A stretch of 45,851 nucleotides of DNA from Flavonifractor sp. An306 (GCF_002159455.1 NZ_NFIQ01000028.1:1-45851), one strand, 5' to 3'; shown: positions 7,882 to 15,775, counted from the stretch's first letter. Translations and numbers: made by a program. Notes: a model not told the origin generated them from the letters alone.

Positions 7882-7917
7882 GGAAAGGAGGAATTTTTCT
7901 CCTTTCCCTTTGGAGGA
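7882..7917 (+). promoter_or_regulatory. Hairpin carrying a decoy Shine-Dalgarno ahead of the tmcAL ribosome site
   Basis: GGAAAGGAG (7882-7890) pairs perfectly with CTCCTTTCC (7899-7907). The true GGAGGA (7912-7917) follows six bases before the ATG. CTCC of the 3' arm could instead pair with GGAG of the true site, giving two exclusive folds, one open and one masking the start. Confidence 0.4.
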
Positions 7918-7923
7918 ACAGCT

Positions 7924-9120
7924 ATGGCGGTGGCCGGAATCGTGGCGGAGTACAATCCATTCCATCTGGGACACGCCTATCACCTGGCCCAGACCCGGGC
8001 GGCTCTGGGCCAGGACGGGGCGGTGGTGTGCGTGATGAGCGGGCACTGGGTCCAGCGGGGGGAGTGCGCCGCGGCGGACAAGTGGACCCGCTCGGCCCTG
8101 GCCCTGGCGGGAGGGGCGGATCTGGTGCTGGAGCTGCCCACCCCCTGGGCCATGGCGTCGGCGGAGGCCTTCGCCCGGGGGGCGGTGGGCCTGCTGGAGG
8201 CTACAGGGGTGGTGGATATTCTCTCCTTCGGCAGCGAGGACGGCAGCCTGGAGGCCCTGCGGCAGACCGCCGACGCCCTGGACGCCCCCGGCTACCCCGC
8301 CCGGCTGCAGGAGGCGCTGGGCCGCGGTCTGTCCTTCCCCGCCGCCCGGCAGGCGGCGGCGGACTGTCCCTGTCTCTCCTCCCCCAACAACAACCTGGGG
8401 GTGGAGTATCTGCGCGCCCTCCGCGCCCTGGGCAGCGGCATGGCACCCATGACGGTGGCCCGCCGGGGGGCGGGCCATGACAGTACGGGGCACATGGAGG
8501 GCTTCGCCTCCGCCAGTCACATCCGGGCCCTGCTGCGGGAGGGCCGGAGGGAGGAGGCCGCCGCCCTGCTGCCGGACGGCTCCCTGGAGGCCCTGGGCCA
8601 GCCCGCCTCCCTGCTCTGGGCGGAGCGGGCGGTGCTGGCCAGGCTGCGGACCATGGAGGAGGCCGACTGGGCCGCCCTCCCCGACGGCGGCGGAGCGGAG
8701 GGGCTGCCCGCCCGGCTGGTGCGGGCGGCCCGGCAGGCCTGTTCCCTGGAGGAGTTTTACACCCTGGCCAAGACCCGCCGGTACACCCATGCCCGGCTGC
8801 GGCGGCTGGCGGTGGGGGCCTTTTTGGGGCTAACGCAAGAGGACCGCCGGTTGGCGGTCCCCTATGTGCGGGTGCTGGGGCTCAATGAGCGGGGTCAGGC
8901 CCTGCTGAAGCGGATGAAAGGGACCTGCGCCCTCCCGGTCCTCACCAAGCCCGCCCAGGCCAGGGCTCTGGACGGCCCGGCGCGGCGGCTGTTTGAGGCG
9001 GAGAGCCGGTACACCGACCTGTACGGCCTGTGCTTCCCCACCCCAAAGCCCTGCGGGCTGGAGTACACCAACAGCCCGGTGCTCAGCGCCGCTGCCGGCG
9101 GAGGAGCACCCAGACGATGA
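7924..9120 (+). CDS. tmcAL: tRNA(Met) cytidine acetate ligase
   Basis: TmcAL (YlbM family) uses ATP and acetate to acetylate cytidine 34 of elongator tRNA-Met through acetyl-AMP; cytosolic nucleotidyltransferase fold. The 398-residue protein starts GIVAEYNPFHLGHAYHL, with the HxGH-type nucleotidyltransferase motif FHLGH, then VMSGHWVQRG, SSPNNNLGVEYL and the KMS-like position SASHIR near 197. Length is normal. Preceded by GGAGGA. It lies divergent from ackA, an arrangement seen in other Clostridia, and is functionally suggestive because both enzymes handle acetate and ATP. Its last 38 bases overlap the end of the convergent gene at 9083. No terminator is seen after it. A strong inverted repeat lies within it at 8841-8860. 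Confidence 0.93.
   Translation: MAVAGIVAEYNPFHLGHAYHLAQTRAALGQDGAVVCVMSGHWVQRGECAAADKWTRSALALAGGADLVLELPTPWAMASAEAFARGAVGLLEATGVVDILSFGSEDGSLEALRQTADALDAPGYPARLQEALGRGLSFPAARQAAADCPCLSSPNNNLGVEYLRALRALGSGMAPMTVARRGAGHDSTGHMEGFASASHIRALLREGRREEAAALLPDGSLEALGQPASLLWAERAVLARLRTMEEADWAALPDGGGAEGLPARLVRAARQACSLEEFYTLAKTRRYTHARLRRLAVGAFLGLTQEDRRLAVPYVRVLGLNERGQALLKRMKGTCALPVLTKPAQARALDGPARRLFEAESRYTDLYGLCFPTPKPCGLEYTNSPVLSAAAGGGAPRR
8841..8860 (-). repeat. Inverted repeat within tmcAL, possible terminator for the opposing gene
   Basis: GGACCGCC-GGTT-GGCGGTCC, eight perfect pairs inside the tmcAL coding sequence. Read on the minus strand it lies about 220 bp past the stop of the gene at 9083-9919, which has no other visible terminator. 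The tail after it (TCTTGCG) is poor, so termination is only a guess. Confidence 0.3.
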
Positions 9121-9919
9121 CCAGGACGGCCACCACCAGAATCACCGGGCCCAGAAAGAACATGGCATATCCGGCATCCTGGAGAAAGGCGTTGCACCGG
9201 TCCCACAGGGTAATGGAGGGTTCCCGGTAAAGGGTGAACTCCAGCTCCCCCTCGGGCAGGCCGTCAAAATGGGCGGTATAGCGCCCCTCCCCCGCCTCTT
9301 CCAGCGGGAGGGTGGAGTCGATGATATAGGGGGCCTCCTCCGGGGCGGAGATCTCCACATCCAGCGTGCCGAAGTGGGCCCAGTATTGGGCCGGGGAGAG
9401 CAGATAGGTAAAGGTGTGTCGCCAATAAGTGGTGCCCTCCTGGATGCTGTAGCTGAAGCTGGGGTAGCTTACCGCCACCTCCCGGGTCCCGCCGGCGGGA
9501 AACTCCACCGTATACACCAGTGCGGTGCGTTCCCGGTCCGGGTCGCCGTTCTCCACCTCCCGCTGGGTGAAGGACAGGGCCTGTCCGTCAGCGGTAACCG
9601 ACACCTGGCTGGGCTCCAGGCCGCTTCCCACCTGGCCCTTCCGCTCCTCCAGGTAGAAGGCCATAGGCACGGTAAGGGGCTCCTCTGTGGGGTTTTCCAT
9701 CTGGTAGACGGCGGTCACCTGGGCGCACAGCCGCCCATAGTCGTTGTCCCGCTGGATCTGAAAGGTGAGCTGTTCGGCGGAGACCGTGACGGGGCAGTTC
9801 TCGTCCACTTCCAGAGCGGAGCCCCCCACCCCATCCAGCCGGGTGGGAGTGGAGTTGGCGGCGGCCGGCGTGAGCAGCGCCAGCAGCAGCGCCAGTGCGC
9901 AAAAGACAGTTCGTTTCAC
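9083..9919 (-). CDS. Signal-peptide protein with C-terminal membrane anchor, function unknown
   Basis: A 278-residue exported protein. A signal peptide (MKRTVFCALALLLALLTPAAA) leads to an extracytoplasmic region of beta-strand-rich character, then a single membrane segment at about 248-271 (FFLGPVILVVAVLVIVWVLL) and a basic tail RRQRR that would stay inside. The pattern NSTPTRLDGVGGSALEV...VSAEQLTFQ and a run of short V/T-rich strands resembles DUF4424-type proteins; I am not certain. The start codon is GTG with GGAGGAG upstream. It lies downstream of the rhomboid-like gene but is separated from it by a strong terminator, and its 3' end overlaps tmcAL by 38 bp. No function can be assigned. 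Confidence 0.75.
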   Translation of the reverse strand: MKRTVFCALALLLALLTPAAANSTPTRLDGVGGSALEVDENCPVTVSAEQLTFQIQRDNDYGRLCAQVTAVYQMENPTEEPLTVPMAFYLEERKGQVGSGLEPSQVSVTADGQALSFTQREVENGDPDRERTALVYTVEFPAGGTREVAVSYPSFSYSIQEGTTYWRHTFTYLLSPAQYWAHFGTLDVEISAPEEAPYIIDSTLPLEEAGEGRYTAHFDGLPEGELEFTLYREPSITLWDRCNAFLQDAGYAMFFLGPVILVVAVLVIVWVLLRRQRR

Positions 9920-9992
9920 AGGGTCTCCTCCTTCCTTTTGATATGTCTATTTTATCAGAAGGCCGGGAGGCGGGAAACAACAGAGCGGTTAC

Positions 9993-10031
9993 AAAAGCAG
10001 CGCCCCGGGCCATGCCCGGGGCGCTGCTTTT
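9993..10031 (-). terminator. Terminator after the rhomboid-like gene
   Basis: An 18-bp perfect stem (9993-10010 with 10014-10031) with loop CAT and a terminal T-run on the minus strand. The upstream arm overlaps the stop codon of the rhomboid-like gene. The flanking A/T runs would also allow plus-strand use. Confidence 0.9.
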
Positions 10032-10879
10032 CACTCAATATGCACGTGGTTGTGGATATGCTCCGAGCAATAGCAGTAGTAGCCGTTGCACTTGGAGCAG
10101 TAGCGGAACTCCTCGTTGGGGTAATCGGTGTCTGTCTTGCCGCAGACGGCGCACTTGTGGATATAGCCCTTCTGCTGCTGGGCCTGCTTGGTGGCCTTTT
10201 TGAAGTTGATGGTCTGGGCGGAGTGGCGGGTCCGGGTCCGGCCCAGGCGGTCCATGATATCCGACCAGAAAAAGAGCACATAATTGGCCACCGCCACCAG
10301 GGGCAGCAGGCACAAAAACCACATGCCGCCGGCAATATACCGGGCACACTGGATGACGTACAGGGCGGCGTCCAGCCAGGCCAGCCACTTGACCTTCACC
10401 GGGATAATGAAGAAGAAGAGCACCTGCAGGTCGGGGTAGAGGGTGGCAAAGGCGAAGAACATGGACATGTTCACATAGAACATGTTGATGGCCAGACCAA
10501 ATCCCCAGAGATCCAGCACAAAGCCGGAGATCAGGGTGAGCAGGGCCCCTACAGCGTAAAAGACGGTGAACTTCACCGACCCCCACTCCCGCTCCAGGGT
10601 ACTGCCGATAAACCAGTAAAAGTAGAGAGAGAGGAGGAAGAAGATAGCATTGCTGGACTCCAGGGGGAGAAACAGGAAGGTGAACAGACGCCACACCTGC
10701 CCGTGGAGAATAGCCTGGGTGGAGAACATCAGCAGGAAGGACAGGTAGTCGTTGCTGAAGATGTCCAGCAGGTAGACCACTCCCTGGAGGATGACGACAT
10801 ATTTCATCAGGCCTGGAATACCCAGCTTGGGATGCTTGTAGCAAAAGCGGTCCAGCCAGGTGTCAACGGATCTTCTCAA
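10031..10879 (-). CDS. Rhomboid-like membrane protein with C-terminal zinc ribbon, probably not a protease
   Basis: A 282-residue integral membrane protein with about six hydrophobic segments between residues 25 and 215, of rhomboid-like layout (WRLFTFLFLP after the first loop, then FYWFIGSTLEREWG). The GxSG serine-protease motif expected in the fourth segment is absent; the corresponding stretch reads INMFYVNMSMFFAF. This suggests an inactive rhomboid-type protein. The cytosolic tail carries a zinc ribbon: CAVCGK, then YCSKCNGYYCYCSEH. The start is TTG with GGAGGT seven bp upstream; no better start exists in frame. A palindrome at 10899-10913 lies ahead of the ribosome site. Downstream is a strong terminator. 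Membrane location is clear; role is unknown. Confidence 0.78.
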   Translation of the reverse strand: MRRSVDTWLDRFCYKHPKLGIPGLMKYVVILQGVVYLLDIFSNDYLSFLLMFSTQAILHGQVWRLFTFLFLPLESSNAIFFLLSLYFYWFIGSTLEREWGSVKFTVFYAVGALLTLISGFVLDLWGFGLAINMFYVNMSMFFAFATLYPDLQVLFFFIIPVKVKWLAWLDAALYVIQCARYIAGGMWFLCLLPLVAVANYVLFFWSDIMDRLGRTRTRHSAQTINFKKATKQAQQQKGYIHKCAVCGKTDTDYPNEEFRYCSKCNGYYCYCSEHIHNHVHIE

Positions 10880-10898
10880 ACAGAATTACCTCCCGACG

Positions 10899-10913
10899 CA
10901 AACACAGTGTTTG
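10899..10913. promoter_or_regulatory. Operator-like palindrome ahead of the rhomboid-like gene
   Basis: CAAACAC-A-GTGTTTG, seven pairs around one base, between the gene start and its presumed promoter. Perfect dyads of this size often bind a repressor; none is identified. Confidence 0.4.
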
Positions 10914-10927
10914 TTATGATACCAGCT

Positions 10928-10947
10928 TTCGGGAAAAAATTCCCGAA
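10928..10947. repeat. Hairpin after the pyruvyl transferase fusion gene
   Basis: TTCGGGAA-AAAA-TTCCCGAA (eight pairs), 13 bp past the stop codon of the gene at 10961-13279. It lacks a following T-run, so it may protect the 3' end or be a weak terminator. Confidence 0.4.
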
Positions 10948-10960
10948 TAAATTGTAAACA

Positions 10961-13279
10961 TTATTTCAGCAGCTTACGCAGCCTGTCCTTCATGGCGGGG
11001 GTAAGCACCCTGGCCGCCGCCCGGTAATGGAGGGGGGGCAGGGCCAGGAACCGTTTCTCCACCTCCTGGAATGGGAGGGCGGCAAAGGCGGCGAAGAAGG
11101 CACCCCGCTTGGGGTTTGCCTTCAGGGGGCTCTTGAGCCGGGGGTTGCCCGTCACCGCCTCCTCCAGAGGCCGGTCGGTCTGGCCGAACTGCCCGGCCAG
11201 GGCATCGTACACCACCTGGCCTCTGGCGCTGTTCACCAGCACCATGGACACCCCCTTGTCCCGCTCCACCGGCAGCTCCAGCTTGGGATCCAGGCCCCAG
11301 TAGTCCGCCAGGGTGAAGTCGGCGGGGCGGCTGGTGGAGGTGTACTTGCACAGCGCGCAGGCCGGCCGCAAAAACAGCTGCATCCCAAAACCCCGGCCGT
11401 AGCCGGTGCGATTGAAGTCCTCGGTATAGACGCTGCCGTCGGCAAAGGTGACGGTCAGCCAGGGGTGGGACCAGCCGTGGGACTTGTCCTTGAAGCGTAC
11501 CCCGGTGACCTTGGCACCCCGGGCGGTCTCCAGACCGCCCAGCCAGGCCCGGAACACCGCCGGGGAGGGCACCCCATGGCACACCAGATCGCAGGTCAGC
11601 AGACTGTCGTAATGCTTGCCCAGATAGCGTTTGAGGCCGTCCACCTGGCAGGGCACCCCGGAAAAGAGCACCGGCGTGCCGTTGTCCAGCAGCTCCTTCA
11701 CCTGGCGGAAGCCGTCCCCCAGGTCGCTCTGGACGTACTTGGAGCCCCGCATGGGGGCCAGCTCCTCCTCCGTGCGGGCGCACACGTGGCGGGCGGTCAT
11801 GGTCTCGTCCAGCACCGCGCCGAACACCGCGCCCCCCTGCTCCAGCACGTGGCGGGCCAGCAGGGAGAAGAAGCCGCCGGAGGAACTCTTGAGCCGCTCG
11901 GCCTCGTCGGAATTCCAGACGGCGTGGGCCTGGGCCGGAGCAGGGCCGGGCACCGGTGGGTGGAGCATGGGGCAGGTGGCCTCACACTTGCGGCAGAGGA
12001 TGCAGCTCTCCCCCATCACCGGCCGCAAAAAGCCCTCGTGGTCGGCCTCCATGGTGATGGCGTTTACCGGACACACCGCCGCGCAGGCGGTGCAGCCGGT
12101 GCAGTCCTCCCGGGCGCACAAATTCGGCCTGGCTGGGGCGTCGGGCTGGGGCTGCTCCTCCGGCAGGGCGGTCCCCTCCAGGGCGGCCTTCAGGTAGGCC
12201 AGGGAGTCCGCCCGCTCGGCCTCCAGCCGCTCATACACCTTGTCATAGTCCATCTGCGCCTCCAGGGGGGCGGTGTCGTCCAGGCCGATGATCCGGTCGG
12301 CGCACCCCAGCCGGGACAGCAGGCTGTAGATCCGGGAGAAGGTGGGCTGGGCCCGCTCCTTGGGGGACATGGAGGTAAAGAAGTTTTTCCGGAACTGCAG
12401 GGAGAAGGCGGCTCCGTGGAAGGAGTTGGTCACCACCGCCGCGGCGTCCCGAAAGAGGGCCAGAAACTCCCGGGGACCCGCGTCAAAGACCAGCTCCGCC
12501 GCCCCATCGATCTTCCGCCGGGCCCCCGCCATCTGGACGATGGGCCAGCCGGTCTTGCGGGACAGGGCCAGGGCGTAGGGAGCGGCCTCCCCCGGGTCGG
12601 AGACAAAGTAGCACAGGATATAGGGCCCCTTCCAGCGGGTGGGGTTGGCCAGCGCCCCCCAGTCCTCCCCGTTCAGCAGCAGGGTGGGGTCCAGCACCAC
12701 CCGGGCATCCCAGTCCGCCGCCTCCCGCAGCAGCACCTGTCCCCGCTTCTCCCTGACGGAGAGGGCGGAAAAGGGAGCCAGAAAGCCCTTCAGCTCAGCC
12801 GCCTTGTCCTCCGGCAGGGTGGGCACCCCCAGACTGGGGGCGTAGGCGATCCGCCGGACCGCCCCCCCGAAATCCAGCAGAAAGGCGGGGTCAAACTGCC
12901 GGTTGGCAAAAATATAGGGGTTCCAGATCTGGTCGCTGCCCGCCACATATACGTCGTACTCCGGCGCCTCGGCCCGCAGCTGGTCCACGCTGGTGTACCG
13001 CCGGGGGGAGAGGGCCATCTCCTCCGCCACAAAGGCCTCGAACCGCCGGAACCGCCGCTGAAAAGAGCCGTAGTGGAGGGCGGTGTGGGCATCGGCGGCC
13101 ACCGCCCGCACCGAGGCGCTCTTTTTAAAGAGCTGGTTGGTGCGGGTGGTGTGGGGCAGGCGGTAGTCGATGATCTGGCAGTCGTGGCCCAGGGCCTGGA
13201 TGGCCTTCATGGTGGCCAGAGCCTGGAGCTGAGCTCCATAGTGGTGGGCGAAGTGGAAGGTGATCAGTCCGGCGCGCAT
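10961..13279 (-). CDS. Fusion of polysaccharide pyruvyl transferase and F420H2-dehydrogenase-beta-type iron-sulfur protein
   Basis: A 772-residue cytosolic protein of two halves. Residues 1-340 match polysaccharide pyruvyl transferase (CsaB type): GLITFHFAHHYGAQLQALA, AGSDQIWNP near 115, and NSFHGAAFSL near 285. Residues about 387-435 hold two [4Fe-4S] clusters (CTGCTACAAVCP and CILCRKCEATCP). From 450 to the end it resembles the beta subunit of coenzyme F420 hydrogenase/dehydrogenase (LKSSSGGFFSLLA, GVPCQVDGLKRYL, CDLVCHGVPSP, RPACALCKY). The two halves are usually neighbouring genes in polysaccharide clusters of gut bacteria; here they are fused and no glycosyltransferase is nearby. Start at 13279 (ATG) has GGGAG six bp ahead; the upstream GTG overlaps that site. 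Own consensus promoter. Confidence 0.87.
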   Translation of the reverse strand: MRAGLITFHFAHHYGAQLQALATMKAIQALGHDCQIIDYRLPHTTRTNQLFKKSASVRAVAADAHTALHYGSFQRRFRRFEAFVAEEMALSPRRYTSVDQLRAEAPEYDVYVAGSDQIWNPYIFANRQFDPAFLLDFGGAVRRIAYAPSLGVPTLPEDKAAELKGFLAPFSALSVREKRGQVLLREAADWDARVVLDPTLLLNGEDWGALANPTRWKGPYILCYFVSDPGEAAPYALALSRKTGWPIVQMAGARRKIDGAAELVFDAGPREFLALFRDAAAVVTNSFHGAAFSLQFRKNFFTSMSPKERAQPTFSRIYSLLSRLGCADRIIGLDDTAPLEAQMDYDKVYERLEAERADSLAYLKAALEGTALPEEQPQPDAPARPNLCAREDCTGCTACAAVCPVNAITMEADHEGFLRPVMGESCILCRKCEATCPMLHPPVPGPAPAQAHAVWNSDEAERLKSSSGGFFSLLARHVLEQGGAVFGAVLDETMTARHVCARTEEELAPMRGSKYVQSDLGDGFRQVKELLDNGTPVLFSGVPCQVDGLKRYLGKHYDSLLTCDLVCHGVPSPAVFRAWLGGLETARGAKVTGVRFKDKSHGWSHPWLTVTFADGSVYTEDFNRTGYGRGFGMQLFLRPACALCKYTSTSRPADFTLADYWGLDPKLELPVERDKGVSMVLVNSARGQVVYDALAGQFGQTDRPLEEAVTGNPRLKSPLKANPKRGAFFAAFAALPFQEVEKRFLALPPLHYRAAARVLTPAMKDRLRKLLK

Positions 13280-13318
13280 ATTATTCACTCCCAGTCAGGC
13301 GCATATCAATCCAAGTAT

Positions 13319-13348
13319 AGTATAGTCCGGGACCGCAAGGCTTGTCAA
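13319..13348 (-). promoter_or_regulatory. Promoter of the pyruvyl transferase fusion gene
   Basis: Minus-strand TTGACA (13343-13348), 18-bp spacer, TATACT (13319-13324). Both boxes are near perfect. A second overlapping TATACT lies 5 bp downstream. Confidence 0.8.
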
Positions 13349-13421
13349 TGGCGGCCCTCCCACTAGACATTCTGCCCCTTTTGTCAGAAAATGCAACAGG
13401 CTGGAGAATTTGTCTATGGTG

Positions 13422-13450
13422 TTGCGGCGGCGCATGGGATATGGTAGAAT
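13422..13450 (+). promoter_or_regulatory. Promoter of the radical SAM-ahcY unit
   Basis: TTGCGG (13422-13427), 17-bp spacer, TAGAAT (13445-13450), about 47 bp before the radical SAM start. No S-box is present here, unlike metK. Confidence 0.6.
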
Positions 13451-13496
13451 TGTTACATTATCCCGACCGACCTTTTGGGGAAAGGAGCACACATCT

Positions 13497-14459
13497 ATGA
13501 GCATTCCGGTCCGTCTGCGCGCCTTTGGAATCGCACGGGCGCTGGACTACCTGGAGCGGGACCCGGACGCCAACCTCCCCAGACTGATGGAGTGGGTGGA
13601 CAAATTCGCGGGGGAAAAGCTCTCTCCGCCCTATCAGGATCTGCTCCACCGGGCCATGACCGACCCGGACAACAACTGGAACCAGCTGCTCCGGAGCATG
13701 TACACCGACGTGGACAGCCGGGTGCTGAAAAAGATCTTTGAAAACTTCATCATCCACGGCGGCCTGCTGGACTGGCCCCGAAAAAACCGGGAAAAGCCCT
13801 TCGGTCAGGGCAATGCCCCCTGGGCGGTGATCATCGACCCCTCCTTCCCCTGCGCCATGGACTGTGCCGGATGCGGTGCGTCCATCTTCGGGGTGCGCCC
13901 CTCCATGGAGTTTGACAGCCTGGACGAGGAGATCGACTCCCGCAAGGCCAAGGGCTGCCACCTGTTTATTTTCAGCGGCGGCAACCCCCTGGCCCGGGAG
14001 GAGGAGCTCATCGCCCTGTGCAACAAGCACACCGACTGCGTGTTCGCCGCTTTCACCCCCCCGGCCTCCATCACCCAGACCCTGCGGGCCGACCTGCTGC
14101 GGGTGGCCAACCTCTTCCCCGCCATCCAGGTGGACCTGGACCCCGAGGGGGCGGTGCGGGCCACCGAGCAGCTCAAGCGGGACAAGCTGCCCTTCGGGGT
14201 GGCCTGCCGCTGCACCGCGGAGAACGCCGAGCGGGTGGCCACCGAGGAGTATTACGACCGGGTCATTGAAAGCGGCGCCAAATTCTGCTGGTTCTTTACC
14301 TGCCCCGCCTACGGCGCGCCCCCCTCCCCCACGGCGGAGCAGCTGCTGGATCTGCACCGCCGGGTGCGGGAATTCCGTAAGACAAAGCCCCTGCTGACAT
14401 TAGATTTCTGGGACGGACCCAGCCCGTCTGTGGCCGCCCCCCAAGGAGGAAGCATATGA
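13497..14459 (+). CDS. Radical SAM protein of unknown substrate
   Basis: A 320-residue protein with the radical SAM cluster motif CAMDCAGC (CxxxCxxC) near residue 119, preceded by a beta strand WAVIIDPSFP and followed by FIFSGGNPLAREEELI (the SAM-binding GGE-like motif near 157). The N-terminal 110 residues are helical and outside the core; no SPASM, B12 or auxiliary Fe-S domain is obvious, though single Cys residues occur in VACRCTAEN and FCWFFTCPAYG. The start at 13497 has AAAGGAG nine bp upstream; a frame 29 codons longer covers the promoter and is rejected. Its TGA overlaps the ATG of ahcY (ATGA), so the two are translationally coupled; a SAM-using enzyme coupled to SAH hydrolase makes a methyltransferase-type or SAM-consuming role plausible. 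Substrate unknown. Confidence 0.85.
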   Translation: MSIPVRLRAFGIARALDYLERDPDANLPRLMEWVDKFAGEKLSPPYQDLLHRAMTDPDNNWNQLLRSMYTDVDSRVLKKIFENFIIHGGLLDWPRKNREKPFGQGNAPWAVIIDPSFPCAMDCAGCGASIFGVRPSMEFDSLDEEIDSRKAKGCHLFIFSGGNPLAREEELIALCNKHTDCVFAAFTPPASITQTLRADLLRVANLFPAIQVDLDPEGAVRATEQLKRDKLPFGVACRCTAENAERVATEEYYDRVIESGAKFCWFFTCPAYGAPPSPTAEQLLDLHRRVREFRKTKPLLTLDFWDGPSPSVAAPQGGSI

Positions 14460-15700
14460 GTATCGTAAAAGACATGGCCCTGGCCCCGTCCGGCCGCCGG
14501 AAGATCAGCTGGGTGCGGGACTTTATGCCCGCCCTCAGCGGCATCGAAGCCCGCTTCGAGAAGGAGCAGCCCTTCGCCGGGCTGCGGGTGGCGGTGTCCG
14601 TCCACCTGGAGGCCAAGACCGCCAATCTGGGCTACGTACTGAGCAAGGGGGGCGCGGAGGTTCACCTCACCGGCTCCAACCCCCTGTCCACCCAGGACGA
14701 CGTGGCCGCCGGGCTGGCCGACCTGGGGGTGGAGACCTTCGGCATCCACGGCGCCTCCGCCGAGGAGTATGAGAGCCACCTGATCGAGACCCTGAAGTTC
14801 AAGCCCCATCTGGTGGTGGATGACGGCGGCGACCTGATCCATCTGCTGGGCGGCAAGTGCGCCGACCTGGCGGAACACCTCATCGGCGGGTGCGAGGAGA
14901 CCACCACCGGCATCCTGCGTCTGAAAGCCCGGGAGCGGGAGGGCATCCTGCCCTGCGCCATGATGGCGGTGAACGACGCCAAGGCCAAGCACTACTATGA
15001 CAACAAGTACGGCACCGGCCAGTCGGTGTGGGACGCCATCATGCACACCAGCAACCTGGTGGTGGCGGGCAAGACGGTGGTGGTGGCCGGATACGGCTGG
15101 TGCGGCAAGGGCGTGGCCATGCGGGCCAGCGGCATGGGCGCCAACGTGATCGTCACCGAGGTGGACCCCTTCAAGGCCCTGGACGCCACCATGAACGGGT
15201 TCCGGGTGATGCCCATGGACGAGGCCGCCAAGTATGGCGATATCTTCGTCACCGTCACCGGCTGCAAGGACGTCATCACCCCCCGGCACTTTGAAGTGAT
15301 GAAGCACAACGCCATCCTCACCAACGCCGGCCACTTCGACTGCGAGGTGGACGTGGCCAGCCTGGCCAAGATGGCCGTCAAGCGTGAAATCCGCCGGGAC
15401 AACATTGAGGGCTTCACCCTGCCCGACGGACGGGTGCTCAATGTCATCGGCGAGGGCCGGCTGGTCAACCTGGCCGCCGGCAACGGCCACCCGGCGGAGA
15501 TCATGGACATGTCCTTCTCCGTCCAGGCTCTGGCGCTGGAGTGGCTGGTCAAGCACAAGGACAGCCTGGAGAAGAAGGTCTACCAGGTGCCCGACGAGAT
15601 CGACGACGAGATCGGCCGGGTGAAGCTGGCCGCCATGGGCCTGGCCATCGACAAGCTCACCGACGAGCAGGTGGAATACCTCAACGGCTGGAAGGCTTAA
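14456..15700 (+). CDS. ahcY: Adenosylhomocysteinase (S-adenosylhomocysteine hydrolase)
   Basis: Splits S-adenosylhomocysteine into adenosine and homocysteine using bound NAD, clearing the by-product of methyl transfer; cytosolic. The 414 residues contain VHLEAKTANL, DDGGDLIHLL near 122, EETTTGILRLK near 143, the NAD-binding GYGWCGKGVAMRASGMGA near 211 and FVTVTGCKDVI. It is the shorter prokaryotic form without the ~40-residue insert of the eukaryotic type. Coupled to the radical SAM gene by a 4-bp overlap. It sits just before the S-box and metK, so the two enzymes for the ends of the SAM cycle are adjacent but separately controlled. No terminator is seen between its stop and the metK promoter. 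Confidence 0.96.
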   Translation: MSIVKDMALAPSGRRKISWVRDFMPALSGIEARFEKEQPFAGLRVAVSVHLEAKTANLGYVLSKGGAEVHLTGSNPLSTQDDVAAGLADLGVETFGIHGASAEEYESHLIETLKFKPHLVVDDGGDLIHLLGGKCADLAEHLIGGCEETTTGILRLKAREREGILPCAMMAVNDAKAKHYYDNKYGTGQSVWDAIMHTSNLVVAGKTVVVAGYGWCGKGVAMRASGMGANVIVTEVDPFKALDATMNGFRVMPMDEAAKYGDIFVTVTGCKDVITPRHFEVMKHNAILTNAGHFDCEVDVASLAKMAVKREIRRDNIEGFTLPDGRVLNVIGEGRLVNLAAGNGHPAEIMDMSFSVQALALEWLVKHKDSLEKKVYQVPDEIDDEIGRVKLAAMGLAIDKLTDEQVEYLNGWKA

Positions 15701-15746
15701 CGCAAAAAGATTTTTCCGGCCCTATACAATTTCGTCTATTTGTCTA

Positions 15747-15775
15747 TTGAAAAAGTGGTGAAAACCCGATAAAAT
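15747..15775 (+). promoter_or_regulatory. Promoter of the S-box-metK transcript
   Basis: TTGAAA (15747-15752), 17-bp spacer, TAAAAT (15770-15775), placing the RNA start about 15 nt before the S-box. Confidence 0.7.

Noticed and set aside
11027-13366. A 779-codon plus-strand frame opposite the pyruvyl transferase fusion gene
   Set aside because: Low-complexity complement of a gene with Cys motifs and its own consensus promoter.
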